Shown piece by piece: positions 37,873 through 46,190 of a stretch of 64,000 nt of DNA. This stretch comes from JANMAT01 sp031359995. GTDB taxonomy: Bacteria; Actinomycetota; Acidimicrobiia; Acidimicrobiales; Ilumatobacteraceae. Within the stretch, counting starts at the first letter, position 1; the number at the start of each line of letters is the position of its first letter. The DNA is taken from the NCBI GenBank assembly GCA_031359995.1, contig JANMAT010000007.1:42434-106433 (forward strand), given 5' to 3'. The notes beneath the pieces were generated by a model. It saw nothing but the letters and a program-made list of their open reading frames with translations. It was not told the DNA's origin and made no database searches. A program made the translations under genes and the position numbers.

Positions 37873-38820
37873 ATGGGCCCCAAGCAGAAGTTGTCGCGCT
37901 GGTCCGCGACCCACCACGGAGTCGTGACCAGCGCTGACCTCGCCCGGTTCGGCTTCACCGACATGCAGCGGCGCCAGCTCCGAGACGACGGCACCCTCAC
38001 CGCGGTGCGCCGCGGGCTAGCCATCGCCAGCGCCGCACCGACCAGCGAACGACAGCGCATCGCACTGGCGTGCATCGCCACCGACGGCACCGCCTCCCAC
38101 TCGACCGCGGCCCGGTCGGCGGGGTTCCGGCGGGTGCCGTCCGACGACTTCATCCACATCACGATCGCCCACGCACGCTGGATCGATGTCTCCCGGCTCG
38201 TGCACGTCGTGCTTCACCGTACGCGCGACCTGCCGAAGAGCGATTGTGTGTCCCACGCCGACGGGGTCCGCACCACGTCCGCAGCGCGAACGGCGTTCGA
38301 CATGGCCGCTCTGCTCGACGCCGACGCGCTCGAGTCGCTGATCGAGCAGGGACTGGAACGGCACCTGTTCACGATGACCACGCTCTGGTCCACCGCCCGT
38401 CGCCTCGCCCGGCGCGGACGCCCGGGATCGACGCGGTTCGTCGAGGTCCTGGCCTCCCGTCCCGCGTGGTGCAAACCGGTGGGGTCCGATCTCGAGCTCC
38501 GGCTGGAGAAGGCCCTCGTGGCCCGCGGGCTGCCGAGCCCGGTCCGCCAGCACGCCATCGTGCTGTCCGACGGCGCCACGGTGCATCCCGATCTCTGCTG
38601 GCCCGACGTCCGCCTAGCGGTCGAGGTCGACCACGTCACCTGGCACGGCGGCCGGCTCGACGTCGCCTACGACAAGTGGAGGGACCGCCAGATCCGTCTC
38701 GTGGGGTGGGAGGTCGACCGCGTCACCGACAACGACGTGCGCCGACGGTTGGCGTCGACGACCCGGGACATCGTCGCGCTGCACCGCCAGCGCACGTGCG
38801 AAGAGCGTTCTGGGCAGTGA
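37873..38820 (+). CDS. AbiEi-like N-terminal domain + DUF559 nuclease-fold protein
   Basis: 315 residues. The N-terminal part (SRWSATHHGVVTSADLARFGFTDMQRRQLRDDGTLTAVRRGL) is the winged helix seen in AbiEi-type antitoxins. The C-terminal 90 residues are DUF559, a Vsr-like PD-(D/E)xK fold: VHPDLCWPDVRLAVEVDHVTWH and YDKWRDRQIRLVGWEVDRVT. GGAGGG precedes the ATG at 37873. Its last codons and stop lie inside the downstream palindromic element, and an inverted copy stands 72 bp upstream of the start. That linkage suggests the gene and repeats travel together. Nuclease activity and any toxin-antitoxin role are inferred. Confidence 0.75.
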   Translation: MGPKQKLSRWSATHHGVVTSADLARFGFTDMQRRQLRDDGTLTAVRRGLAIASAAPTSERQRIALACIATDGTASHSTAARSAGFRRVPSDDFIHITIAHARWIDVSRLVHVVLHRTRDLPKSDCVSHADGVRTTSAARTAFDMAALLDADALESLIEQGLERHLFTMTTLWSTARRLARRGRPGSTRFVEVLASRPAWCKPVGSDLELRLEKALVARGLPSPVRQHAIVLSDGATVHPDLCWPDVRLAVEVDHVTWHGGRLDVAYDKWRDRQIRLVGWEVDRVTDNDVRRRLASTTRDIVALHRQRTCEERSGQ

Positions 38821-38857
38821 CGACGATGCCCAGCAACGTTTGCACTGCCCAGAACCG
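38805..38857 (-). repeat. 53-bp palindromic element, downstream inverted copy
   Basis: GTTCTGGGCAGTG (38807-38819) and CACTGCCCAGAAC (38843-38855) are perfect 13-bp arms around 23 nt with GATGCCCAGCAACG. It encodes the final residues RSGQ and the stop of the DUF559 gene. It is the reverse-complement counterpart of 37749-37801. Confidence 0.85.
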
Positions 38858-38858
38858 A

Positions 38859-38890
38859 GCCGGCGGGTGGGCCGGCCGGCGGGTGGGCCG
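38859..38890. repeat. 16-bp tandem duplication
   Basis: GCCGGCGGGTGGGCCG occurs twice head to tail, followed by more GCCGGC-rich sequence. It lies between the palindromic element and the convergent hydrolase gene, and its self-complementary CGGCC/GGCCG runs may stop transcription. Confidence 0.7.
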
Positions 38891-38918
38891 GCCGGCGCCG
38901 GCGGCCGGGCCGGGCGCG

Positions 38919-39752
38919 TCAGGCGAATGCCGCAAGGATGTCGGCGGCGACCTGCTCGGGGGCCTGGAACGGGCCGAAGTGGCCGAGGTGGGGGTACTCG
39001 AGCAGGTGGCCGTTGGGAAGGGCGGCGGCCAGCGGGGCGGCGATCTGCGACGGACCCACGCCGCCGTCGGCCCGGCCCACCCCGACCACGACCGGCATGG
39101 ACACCGAGCCGACCAGCTCGATCGTGAGCTTGTCCTCGGCCTCGAACGTGCGGGCCTCAGTCTCGGCCCGGCAGGCCAACTGCACCGTGCCGTCGGGCAG
39201 GTCGATGAAGCCGTGCTGCACGTACAGCGACAGCGCGTCGGCGCGCAGCAGGTTGAGCGGCGGCCGGCCGGCGTAGCGCCACATGACCTCCTCACGCGAG
39301 GCGAACACCTCGCGCCGCCGGCGGGCCGGACCCGACATGGGGTTCTCGCCGCGCCGGGCGATGAACTCGGCCGACATCACGATGGGCTCGTAGGTGTAGG
39401 CGGCGATGATCGAGCCGGGTCGGCCGTGCTCGGCCAGCAGCACCGCGCCACCGCCCATCGAGTGGCCGACGGCGTAGGCGCGCTCGGCCCCCACCGCCGC
39501 CATGCCGTTGAGCAGATCGTCGGCCATGCCCTGCCACGAGAAGTCGCCGTCGTCCGGCGCGCTCGACGCGCCGTGGCCCCGGAAGTCGAGGGCCCACACG
39601 TGGAAGCGCTCGCGCAGGCCGGCGGCGAGCGGCGCGTACATGCGGCCGTGAAAGCCCGTGGCGTGGCCGATGAACAGCGGCTCGCCGTCCCCGCCCAGGT
39701 CGTGCAGCGCCACATCGACCCCTCTGCTCGATGGCACCGTCCGCATGCTCAT
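38919..39752 (-). CDS. Alpha/beta hydrolase
   Basis: 277 residues from MSMRTVPSSRGVDVALHD. FIGHATGFHGRMYAPLA is the oxyanion region, YAVGHSMGGGAVLLAE the Ser elbow, and HLGHFGPFQAPEQV the catalytic His. The segment VVVGVGRADGG may hold the acid. The reading from 39821 adds a poor N-terminus. It is the last gene of the long minus-strand run that begins with the ferredoxin at 46100, 81 bp after the small ORF. Confidence 0.8.
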   Translation of the reverse strand: MSMRTVPSSRGVDVALHDLGGDGEPLFIGHATGFHGRMYAPLAAGLRERFHVWALDFRGHGASSAPDDGDFSWQGMADDLLNGMAAVGAERAYAVGHSMGGGAVLLAEHGRPGSIIAAYTYEPIVMSAEFIARRGENPMSGPARRRREVFASREEVMWRYAGRPPLNLLRADALSLYVQHGFIDLPDGTVQLACRAETEARTFEAEDKLTIELVGSVSMPVVVGVGRADGGVGPSQIAAPLAAALPNGHLLEYPHLGHFGPFQAPEQVAADILAAFA

Positions 39753-39833
39753 GCCCGACCCGTCCTCCCGGCTGCGCCGCCACCCGGGGTGGCGCGGCAC
39801 CGTCGTAGTCGGCAGGGACACCCTCGCGCAACG

Positions 39834-39947
39834 TCAGCGCAGCAGTGCGGGCGTCTCCCATGGGCGGCCGAGCACGTGATGGTCCAGGAGCGCCAGCACC
39901 GTCTGGAACCAGACGATGGGGTGCGCGGTCATGAGCCCGTCATCCAT
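39834..39947 (-). CDS. 37-residue ORF coupled to the P450
   Basis: MDDGLMTAHPIVWFQTVLALLDHHVLGRPWETPALLR. The ATG lies within the last codons of the P450 gene (GATGGATGA), so it can be read by restart. Nearly all third positions are G or C, as in neighbouring genes. No family was recognised. The hydrophobic, His/Trp-containing sequence could be a small membrane-associated helix, or the end of a gene whose front was lost. Confidence 0.45.
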   Translation of the reverse strand: MDDGLMTAHPIVWFQTVLALLDHHVLGRPWETPALLR

Positions 39948-41136
39948 CGAACACCACGGGGTAGCGGCCGAAGTAGGGCCGCGTGGTCGACGCGTCCATC
40001 TCGGGCGGATCATCAGGGTCGGGGCGGCAGCCGTGGTCGATCATGGTCTGCACGGCCACGGGGACGAGACCGAACAGGTGGGCGTCGTCGTCGCCACCGA
40101 CGCGCAGGCCGGCGGCCAGGTCTTGTCCGATGCAGGCGTGCATGCCCTGCCCGAAGCTGAGCCCCCACGGGCTCACGTCGCCCGGCAGGATGCGTTCGGG
40201 GTCGAACGCGTCGGCGTCGGCGCCGAACAGGGCGGGATCGCGGTTCACCGCCAACAGGTCGATGATGACGCGGTCGCCCTTGGCGATGGTGAGACCCGAC
40301 GACAGCGTGAGGTCGGCCAGCGCCCACCGCATGCCCGTGGGGCTCGACGGCTGCAGCCGGATCGTCTCGTGGGTGCAGCGCTGCACGAAGGCACGGTCGT
40401 GGCGCACGCGGTCGGCCGCCTCGGGTTGGGCAGCGACCCATTGGAACAGGTGGTGCATGACGCGCGTGAACGCGGTGGCGCTGGTGTGGGCCCCGGCCAG
40501 CAGGTAGAAGGCGATCTCGCGGCGAAGACTCTCGTGCGTGAGCGGCACCTTGTCCTGGTTGTCGAGCAACACGGTGAGCACGTCGCGCGGCAGCGCGTCA
40601 GCCGCGGTGGTACCGGCCGCCACGGCGTCGAGCAGGGCCCGTCGCCGGGCGATGCCGGGCGCCAGGAACTCGGCGTCGAAGCGCTCGAGGGCCTGCTGCA
40701 CCTCGGCGGCCTTGGCCGCCTTGTCGCCCGTGTAGTGGGCCAGGGTGGCGCCCTCGATGAACGTCTTCAGGTAGTCGTAGAGGCGGAAGGTCTCCTCGGG
40801 CGTGCCCGCGGGGCGGTCGACGCCCGCGGTGAGCGCGGCCAGGTTCATCATGAGCTGGTGGCCGAAGCGCACCAGCTCGGCCCGGCCGGCGGCCACATGC
40901 GGTGCGACCGTCTCGTCGATGATGGCGGGGAACAGCTCGTGCTCGAAGTGCTGGAACGTGTCGCGCCGGAACAACCGGTTCTCCAGCCGGCGCCGGGCCC
41001 GGTGCTCGTCGCCGTGGAGGTTCACGACGACGTCGGCCATGATCACCTCGCCGGCGTCGTACAGCGCCTGGCGCAGGTCGCGGCTGCGGTAGCACTCCTG
41101 CGCGTCGGCGAACGTGGTCACCCGCACGTCGGTCAT
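39940..41136 (-). CDS. Cytochrome P450 with atypical I-helix (paralogue A)
   Basis: 398 residues. Heme loop FGQGMHACIG with Cys335 and ExxR in HETIRLQPSSP are intact. The I-helix reads AGAHTSA, putting His217 where P450s have Asp or Glu before the Thr. It is similar to the P450 at 44699-45895 along the whole length (HGDEHRARRRLENRLFRR, REIAFYLLAGAHT, PWGLSFGQGMHACIGQ). It starts 16 nt after the ThuA-like gene. The changed proton-delivery residue suggests an unusual reaction or substrate-assisted activation. The substrate is unknown. Confidence 0.85.
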   Translation of the reverse strand: MTDVRVTTFADAQECYRSRDLRQALYDAGEVIMADVVVNLHGDEHRARRRLENRLFRRDTFQHFEHELFPAIIDETVAPHVAAGRAELVRFGHQLMMNLAALTAGVDRPAGTPEETFRLYDYLKTFIEGATLAHYTGDKAAKAAEVQQALERFDAEFLAPGIARRRALLDAVAAGTTAADALPRDVLTVLLDNQDKVPLTHESLRREIAFYLLAGAHTSATAFTRVMHHLFQWVAAQPEAADRVRHDRAFVQRCTHETIRLQPSSPTGMRWALADLTLSSGLTIAKGDRVIIDLLAVNRDPALFGADADAFDPERILPGDVSPWGLSFGQGMHACIGQDLAAGLRVGGDDDAHLFGLVPVAVQTMIDHGCRPDPDDPPEMDASTTRPYFGRYPVVFDG

Positions 41137-41152
41137 CGGGCCTCCCGGATCA

Positions 41153-41848
41153 TCAGGTCTCCTCGGTCGGTGCGCCCGCGAGCCAGGCGACGAGGCGCGC
41201 CAGCAGGGCGCGGTGGGCGGGGTCGCCCAGCGAGCGCTCGTCGTGGCCGAGGGCGTCGTAGGCGACGCGCGCCGAGCCGACGCGGTGCAGCCAGACCTGC
41301 GGGTGCGCGGTGCCGTCGGTGTCGGTGGCGTGGGCGACCACCTCGGCGCCGGCTGCGGGCGTCACGAAGCGGTAGAGCTCGTCGACCACCGTGAACGGCG
41401 CCAGACCGCGGCTCACGGCGTGGTCAGCCACCGGCGTGACCACGAACGGACCGGGCGGCGGGTGGTTCGAGCGGTCCCATTGCCAGGTGGCGCCGCCCAG
41501 GTCGGGCCACAGGGGCCAGTCGTCGAAGCTGATCGGTGCGGTGTGCAGGGCCAGCAGCGGACGCTCGGCGGACAGATGAGCCCGCACCGCGGCGCGCCAC
41601 GCCACCGGCGTGAGCTCGGCGAAGTCGCGCCGCTGCTCGGCTGTGTAGCGGTCGTCGAGCATCTGGAAGCGGCACGTGTGCACCACCAGCAGGTCGGGCC
41701 GTTCGGCGCCGAGCGCCGCCGCGGCGTGCTCAGTGTCGTCGACCACCGTGGCGGTCACCCCGCACGCGGCCAGCGCGGCGGCCAGCGGCGGGCCGGTTTG
41801 TTCGGCCGGGTGGGCCCAGCCGCCCACCAGCGCCACCGCCGTGGTCAC
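41153..41848 (-). CDS. ThuA-like (trehalose-utilisation-type) protein
   Basis: 231 residues of glutamine-amidotransferase-like fold: VALVGGWAHPAEQTGPPLAAAL, DLLVVHTCRF, LLALHTAPISFDDWPLW, GGATWQWDRSNHPP and AYDALGHDERSLGDPAHRALL, the last being the usual ThuA ending. Members act in oxidised-sugar or glycoside metabolism, mechanism unclear. GTG start 1 nt after the amidohydrolase stop, so coupled. Its presence with P450s suggests a glycosylated or polyhydroxylated substrate, which is inference. Confidence 0.78.
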   Translation of the reverse strand: MTTAVALVGGWAHPAEQTGPPLAAALAACGVTATVVDDTEHAAAALGAERPDLLVVHTCRFQMLDDRYTAEQRRDFAELTPVAWRAAVRAHLSAERPLLALHTAPISFDDWPLWPDLGGATWQWDRSNHPPPGPFVVTPVADHAVSRGLAPFTVVDELYRFVTPAAGAEVVAHATDTDGTAHPQVWLHRVGSARVAYDALGHDERSLGDPAHRALLARLVAWLAGAPTEET

Positions 41849-41849
41849 G

Positions 41850-43178
41850 TCAGCGGGCCCGGACGCGGTCGTACGTGAGGATCTCGGTGGCCCAGTTGGC
41901 GACCTTGGCCCCGGGGATGGGGCGGTGCTGGGGCCACGGACGGTTCAGGTCCACGGGTCGACCGCGCGAGATCACGTGGCGCAGGCGCGTGCGGTCGTTC
42001 AGCACGCGGATGTCGACCGTGGGGTCACCGTCCACCACGAGCACGTCGGCCAGGCGGCCCGTCTCGATGGTGCCGATGCGGCCCTCCATGCGCAGGGCGA
42101 TGGCGCCGTTGCGCGTGCCGCACGTGATCGCCTCCAACGGCGACAGGCCGAGCTCGTTGACGAACACCTCCATCTCGCGCCCGTGCCAGTGGCCGTAGGG
42201 GGTGAGGGCGAACCCGCTCTCGGAGCCGCACAGCAGCGGCACGCCGGCGTCGTAGGCGGCGCGCATCATCTTGGCCGTGGCCTGGATCTCGCCGCGGAAG
42301 ACGTCCTCCTGCCCCACGCCGGCGCCGACCACGGGCCCGTAGTCGGCCAGGTTGGCGAGGAACGTGAACGTGGGGCACACCGCCGTGCCGTGGTCGACGA
42401 AGGCCTGCACCGCGTCGGGCGACAGGAACGACCCGTGCAGCACCAGGTCGACGCCGGCCCGCACGGCAGCCAGCGTGGACGCGTCGTTGCGGCAGTGGGC
42501 CATGACGGGCACCCCGAGCTCGTGGGCGGTGTCACACGCGGCGCACAGCTCGCGGTCGCTCCACACGAGCAGCTCACCTTGGTGGCCGGGGATGGAGCCG
42601 GTGGCGTGGATCTTGATCCAGTCGGCGCCGTACTTGATGTGCCGGCGGGTCCACAGGATCACGTCGTCGACCGAGTTCACGATCTGGGCGTAACCCACGG
42701 CCCCCTCGTCGGGGATGAGTCGGCCGGCGGTGCCGCCCACCGCGGTCAGCAGCGCCTGCACCCCCGTCTTCATGCGCGGCCCCTCGATGACGCCGCACTC
42801 GATCGCGTCACGGATGGACGGGCCGATGCCGAACGCGGTGTCGGGATCGACGAACGAGGTGACCCCGGCCCGCAGCACCTTCTGGAGGTTCTGGGCGGTG
42901 GTCAGCGCCGTCATGGTCGGGTCGCGATGGAAGAACAGCTCGTCGTTGGACTGCACGTCGTCGAAGGTGACGTGCAGGTGCGTGTCGATGAGCCCGGGCA
43001 TCACGGTGTGGCCGGTGGCGTCGATGCGCAGGACCTGAGCGGCGGGGCGGGTGGCGGTGACCGAGCCGGGGCGGCCCACGGCGACGATCTCGTCGTCACG
43101 CAGCAGCACGTCGGCGGCCCGGGGGCGCGCGCCGGTGCCGTCGATCAGACGCCCGCCGGTGATGAGGACCTCAGCCAT
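41850..43178 (-). CDS. Amidohydrolase (imidazolonepropionase-like)
   Basis: 442 residues. PGLIDTHLHVTFDD has the HxH metal pair, DWIKIHATGS the bridging Lys region, VMAHCRNDAS and LVLHGSFLSPDA further His ligands, and LCGSESGFALTPYGHWHGREM a Ser/Glu variation of the usual S-D-x metal Asp region. The C-terminal composite sheet (GTIETGRLADVLVVDGDP) is typical. It may hydrolyse an amide, lactone or cyclic imide, possibly after P450 oxidation. A GTG at 43187 is an alternative start; both overlap the upstream SDR stop. Confidence 0.82.
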   Translation of the reverse strand: MAEVLITGGRLIDGTGARPRAADVLLRDDEIVAVGRPGSVTATRPAAQVLRIDATGHTVMPGLIDTHLHVTFDDVQSNDELFFHRDPTMTALTTAQNLQKVLRAGVTSFVDPDTAFGIGPSIRDAIECGVIEGPRMKTGVQALLTAVGGTAGRLIPDEGAVGYAQIVNSVDDVILWTRRHIKYGADWIKIHATGSIPGHQGELLVWSDRELCAACDTAHELGVPVMAHCRNDASTLAAVRAGVDLVLHGSFLSPDAVQAFVDHGTAVCPTFTFLANLADYGPVVGAGVGQEDVFRGEIQATAKMMRAAYDAGVPLLCGSESGFALTPYGHWHGREMEVFVNELGLSPLEAITCGTRNGAIALRMEGRIGTIETGRLADVLVVDGDPTVDIRVLNDRTRLRHVISRGRPVDLNRPWPQHRPIPGAKVANWATEILTYDRVRAR

Positions 43179-43935
43179 CGGTGACACCCAGGCCGAGGCC
43201 GCCGTCGACGGTCACGACCCATCCCGTGGTCCACTCGGCCCGCACGAGGTACTCGAACGCCTCGGCGATCTCGGTGACGGTGCCGATGCGGCCCAGGACG
43301 TGTGCGGATGCCATCGCCTGCAATCGAAGCAGCACCTGCTCGTCGTCGACCAACCCTGCGCGCTGATTGATCTCGGTGAACACGGCGCCAGGGCGCACGC
43401 AGCCCACGCGGATGCCGCTGGGGCCGAGCTCTGCCGCCAGCACGCCGGTGAGCGTCTCCAGCGCCCCCTTGGTGGCGGCGTAGGGCGACGCGCCGGGGAA
43501 GGCCCGCTGGGTGTGCACCGAACCCACGAAGAGCACGCAGCCCTTCGTCGCCTCCAGGTGGGGCTTGGCCAGCCCGGTGAGCATCATGCCGGCGACGACG
43601 TTCGTGTGGAACAGGGCCAGCAGCTCGCCCTCGTCGAGGGTCTCGACGGGGCCGCGGTACATGTTCCCGGCGTTGCTGATGAGCGCGTCGAGACGGCCAC
43701 CGCCGTGGTCGAGCGCGGCGGCGATCATGGCCCGCCGGTCGGCGTCGACGGTGACGTCGCCGGCCACCGCCCGGCACGGCGTTCCGATGGCCTCGGCGAC
43801 GGCGCCCACCCGGTCGGCCCGCCGACCCGAGACGGTCACCCGGGCACCGAGGCCGGCGAAGTGGGCGGCGGCGCCGGCGCCGATGCCCGACCCGCCGCCG
43901 GTCACCAGGATCGACATGCCGGCCACGTCACGCAT
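43171..43935 (-). CDS. Short-chain dehydrogenase/reductase
   Basis: 254 residues. VTGGGSGIG binds NAD(P), SNAGNMY is the NAG motif, VGSVHTQRAFPGASPYAATKGAL has the Ser-Tyr-Lys catalytic set, and the end VTVDGGLGLG is standard. Arg residues after the second strand (VSGRRADR) favour NADP. ATG overlaps the stop of the upstream SDR by 1 nt. It would oxidise a hydroxyl introduced by the P450 or reduce the ketone. Confidence 0.86.
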   Translation of the reverse strand: MRDVAGMSILVTGGGSGIGAGAAAHFAGLGARVTVSGRRADRVGAVAEAIGTPCRAVAGDVTVDADRRAMIAAALDHGGGRLDALISNAGNMYRGPVETLDEGELLALFHTNVVAGMMLTGLAKPHLEATKGCVLFVGSVHTQRAFPGASPYAATKGALETLTGVLAAELGPSGIRVGCVRPGAVFTEINQRAGLVDDEQVLLRLQAMASAHVLGRIGTVTEIAEAFEYLVRAEWTTGWVVTVDGGLGLGVTDG

Positions 43936-44702
43936 CAGCGGTCACCCACCGAGTCGACCGACGCCGGCCGGGGCAGGCCGGCGATGACCGACATGGTGAC
44001 GCCCCCGTCCACCAGCAGCTGCTGCCCGGTGATGTAGCCGGCCGCGTCCGACAGCAGCCACAGCACGGCGCCGACCACGTCGTCGGTGCGGCCGAGACGA
44101 CCAAGCGGCACGCGGCCCTCGCGGCGGGCCCGGATGTCGGCATCGGCGTAGATGGGCGCCGACATGCCCCCGTCGATGAGCCCGGGGGCCACTGCGTTCA
44201 CCCGGATGCCGTGCGGCCCCCACTCCAAGGCCATCTGCTGGGTCAGCAGGGCCACGGCGCTCTTGGTGGCGCCGTAGGCCCCGGCGTTCGGGCCGGGCAT
44301 CACCCCGTTCATCGACGTGATGTTCACCACCGCGCCTGGGCGACCGGCGGCGACCCAGCGGCGGGCCACGGCCCGGGCCACCACGAACGTGCCGGTGAGG
44401 TTCACGTCGACCACGCGGCGCCAGTCGGACAGCGACTGGTCGAGCAGGGGCCCGAAGCGCACGATGCCGGCGTTGTTCACCACCGCGTGGGGCACGCCGA
44501 ACCGGTCGAGAAAGGCCTCGACGGCGTCGGCATCGCTGGTGTCGGTGATACCGGCCGTCGAGCCCGGCAACGCCGCCGCCGTGGCGTGCACCGCGGCGTC
44601 CACGTCGAGCAGGCCGACCCGCCAACCGGCCGCCGCCGCCGCCGTGGCGATGGCGGCGCCGATGCCGCGCGCCGCGCCGGTGACCACCAGCGCGCCGCTC
44701 AC
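43935..44702 (-). CDS. Short-chain dehydrogenase/reductase
   Basis: 255 residues. VTGAARGIG, NNAGIVRFG, ITSMNGVMPGPNAGAYGATKSAV (Ser, Tyr, Lys) and QLLVDGGVTMS. Asp after the second strand (GLLDVDAA) favours NAD, complementary to the NADP-type neighbour. The GTG start overlaps the P450 stop by 4 nt. It is part of the twin-P450 operon. Confidence 0.86.
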   Translation of the reverse strand: MSGALVVTGAARGIGAAIATAAAAAGWRVGLLDVDAAVHATAAALPGSTAGITDTSDADAVEAFLDRFGVPHAVVNNAGIVRFGPLLDQSLSDWRRVVDVNLTGTFVVARAVARRWVAAGRPGAVVNITSMNGVMPGPNAGAYGATKSAVALLTQQMALEWGPHGIRVNAVAPGLIDGGMSAPIYADADIRARREGRVPLGRLGRTDDVVGAVLWLLSDAAGYITGQQLLVDGGVTMSVIAGLPRPASVDSVGDR

Positions 44703-45895
44703 CCGCCGGCCCCGAACACGATCGGGTACGACGAGAAGTGCCGGCGGACGCTGTTCGGGTCGAGCACCGGTGGTGCCGCCGGGTCACGCCCGGCCCCGTG
44801 GGCCAGCACCGCGTGGGCCATGACGGCCACCGTGCCGAACAGATGGGCGGCGTCTCCGCTGGCGGTGTCGGGCACGATGCCGCCGTCGAGCTCCTGACCG
44901 ATGCAGGCGTGCATGCCGGCGCCGAAGCTGAGCCCCCACGGCCACAGGCCGACGGGCACGGTTCGGCCCAGGTCGAAGCGGTCGGCGTCGGCGCCCCACA
45001 CCCCGGGGTCGCGGTTGGCCGCCATGAGGTCGAGCACCACCAGCGTGCCGGCCGGCACGGGGCGCCCTGCCACGGTCGTGTCGGCGACCGCCCGCCGCCA
45101 CGCCACCGGGCTGGCCGGCCAGAGCCGCAGCGTCTCGTGCACGGCGCGCTGCACGACGCCCTTGTCGGCTCGGGCGGTGGCCAGGTCGGCGGGGTGGGTT
45201 TCGCCCCACGTGAGCAGCTGGTCGACGGTGTGGGTGAAGGCGTTGGCGGTGGAGTGGGCCCCGGCCTGCAGGTAGAAGGCGATCTCGCGGCGCACGACCG
45301 CGGCCGGCAGCTCGAGGCGGTCCTGGTTGCGCAACAGCGTGGTGAGCACGTCGTGGGGCACGGCCGTCCCGTCGCACGCGGCCAGCAGGGCCCGGCGTCG
45401 GGCGATGGCCGGTTGCAACAGCTCGGCGTCGAAGCGTTCCAGCGTGGCGGCGACCTCGGCCCGCACGGCGCCCTTGTCGCGCGTCGAGTGCACCAGTGTG
45501 GCGCCCTCGCTGAAGTGCTTGACCACGGCGTACAGACCCTCGGTCGCCTCGGCATCGGTGGCGTCGTGGTCGATGCCGGCGATGTGGGCGGTGAGGCTCA
45601 TGGCCAGGCGATAGCCCAGTACCACCAGGTCGGTCTGTCCCGCGGCGACCGCCGGCGCCAGGGTGGCGTCGAGCGTGGCCGTCAGCAGCTCGTTCTCCCA
45701 CGCCTCGAACACCGACCGGCGGAAGAGCCGGTTCTCCAGGCGCCGCCGTTCACGGTGGGGTTCGCCGTGCAGCGTGAGCAGGCAGTCGGCCATGACCACT
45801 GCGCCCTCGTCGTACAGAGCCTGGCGCAGCCCCTTGTGGCGCAGGGCGTCGAGCACGTCGGGCCAGCGTGACAGCGCCAGGGTGTCGTCCGTCAT
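44699..45895 (-). CDS. Cytochrome P450 with atypical I-helix (paralogue B)
   Basis: 398 residues, identical in length to paralogue A and similar throughout. Heme loop FGAGMHACIG with Cys331 and ExxR in HETLRLWPASP are present. The I-helix is AGAHSTANAF, with His214 replacing the acid and Ser215 replacing the Thr. Both changes lie at the oxygen-activation site. It starts 7 nt after the ferredoxin stop, so the ferredoxin is its probable redox partner. The two paralogues may act in sequence on one molecule. Confidence 0.86.
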   Translation of the reverse strand: MTDDTLALSRWPDVLDALRHKGLRQALYDEGAVVMADCLLTLHGEPHRERRRLENRLFRRSVFEAWENELLTATLDATLAPAVAAGQTDLVVLGYRLAMSLTAHIAGIDHDATDAEATEGLYAVVKHFSEGATLVHSTRDKGAVRAEVAATLERFDAELLQPAIARRRALLAACDGTAVPHDVLTTLLRNQDRLELPAAVVRREIAFYLQAGAHSTANAFTHTVDQLLTWGETHPADLATARADKGVVQRAVHETLRLWPASPVAWRRAVADTTVAGRPVPAGTLVVLDLMAANRDPGVWGADADRFDLGRTVPVGLWPWGLSFGAGMHACIGQELDGGIVPDTASGDAAHLFGTVAVMAHAVLAHGAGRDPAAPPVLDPNSVRRHFSSYPIVFGAGG

Positions 45896-45902
45896 CGGCG
45901 GA

Positions 45903-46100
45903 CTACCCGTCCACCAGCGTGATGGCACCGGCCGGGCAGTTGCGGGCGATCTCGACCAACACGTGATCGGGCAGCGGCGGTGTCGCCGGATCGACGGTGG
46001 CCAGCTCGTCGTCGTCGAACACGAAGTGGCCGTCGCCTGCCGCGACGCAGCGACCGGCGCTCAGGCACGCCTCGCGGTCGACCTCGGCACGCAACCCCAC
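45903..46100 (-). CDS. P450-type [3Fe-4S] ferredoxin
   Basis: About 65 residues. Cys at 12, 18 and 55 (EACLSAGRC...ARNCPAGAI) with Ala at the second cluster position match small [3Fe-4S] ferredoxins that serve P450s. The start is uncertain: GTG at 46100 gives the usual N-terminus, while GTG at 46121 or TTG at 46094 are also possible, none with a strong ribosome site. It is the first gene of the twin-P450 operon, divergent from an SDR. No ferredoxin reductase is nearby. Confidence 0.78.
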   Translation of the reverse strand: MGLRAEVDREACLSAGRCVAAGDGHFVFDDDELATVDPATPPLPDHVLVEIARNCPAGAITLVDG

Positions 46101-46190
46101 CGCATGAGCGTAGGCGACCACCGGGTCGGCCTGACTATCGTCCCGGTGTTCGACGTGTGCGCCATCCGGCGCCCGACAGGGGGACAGACC

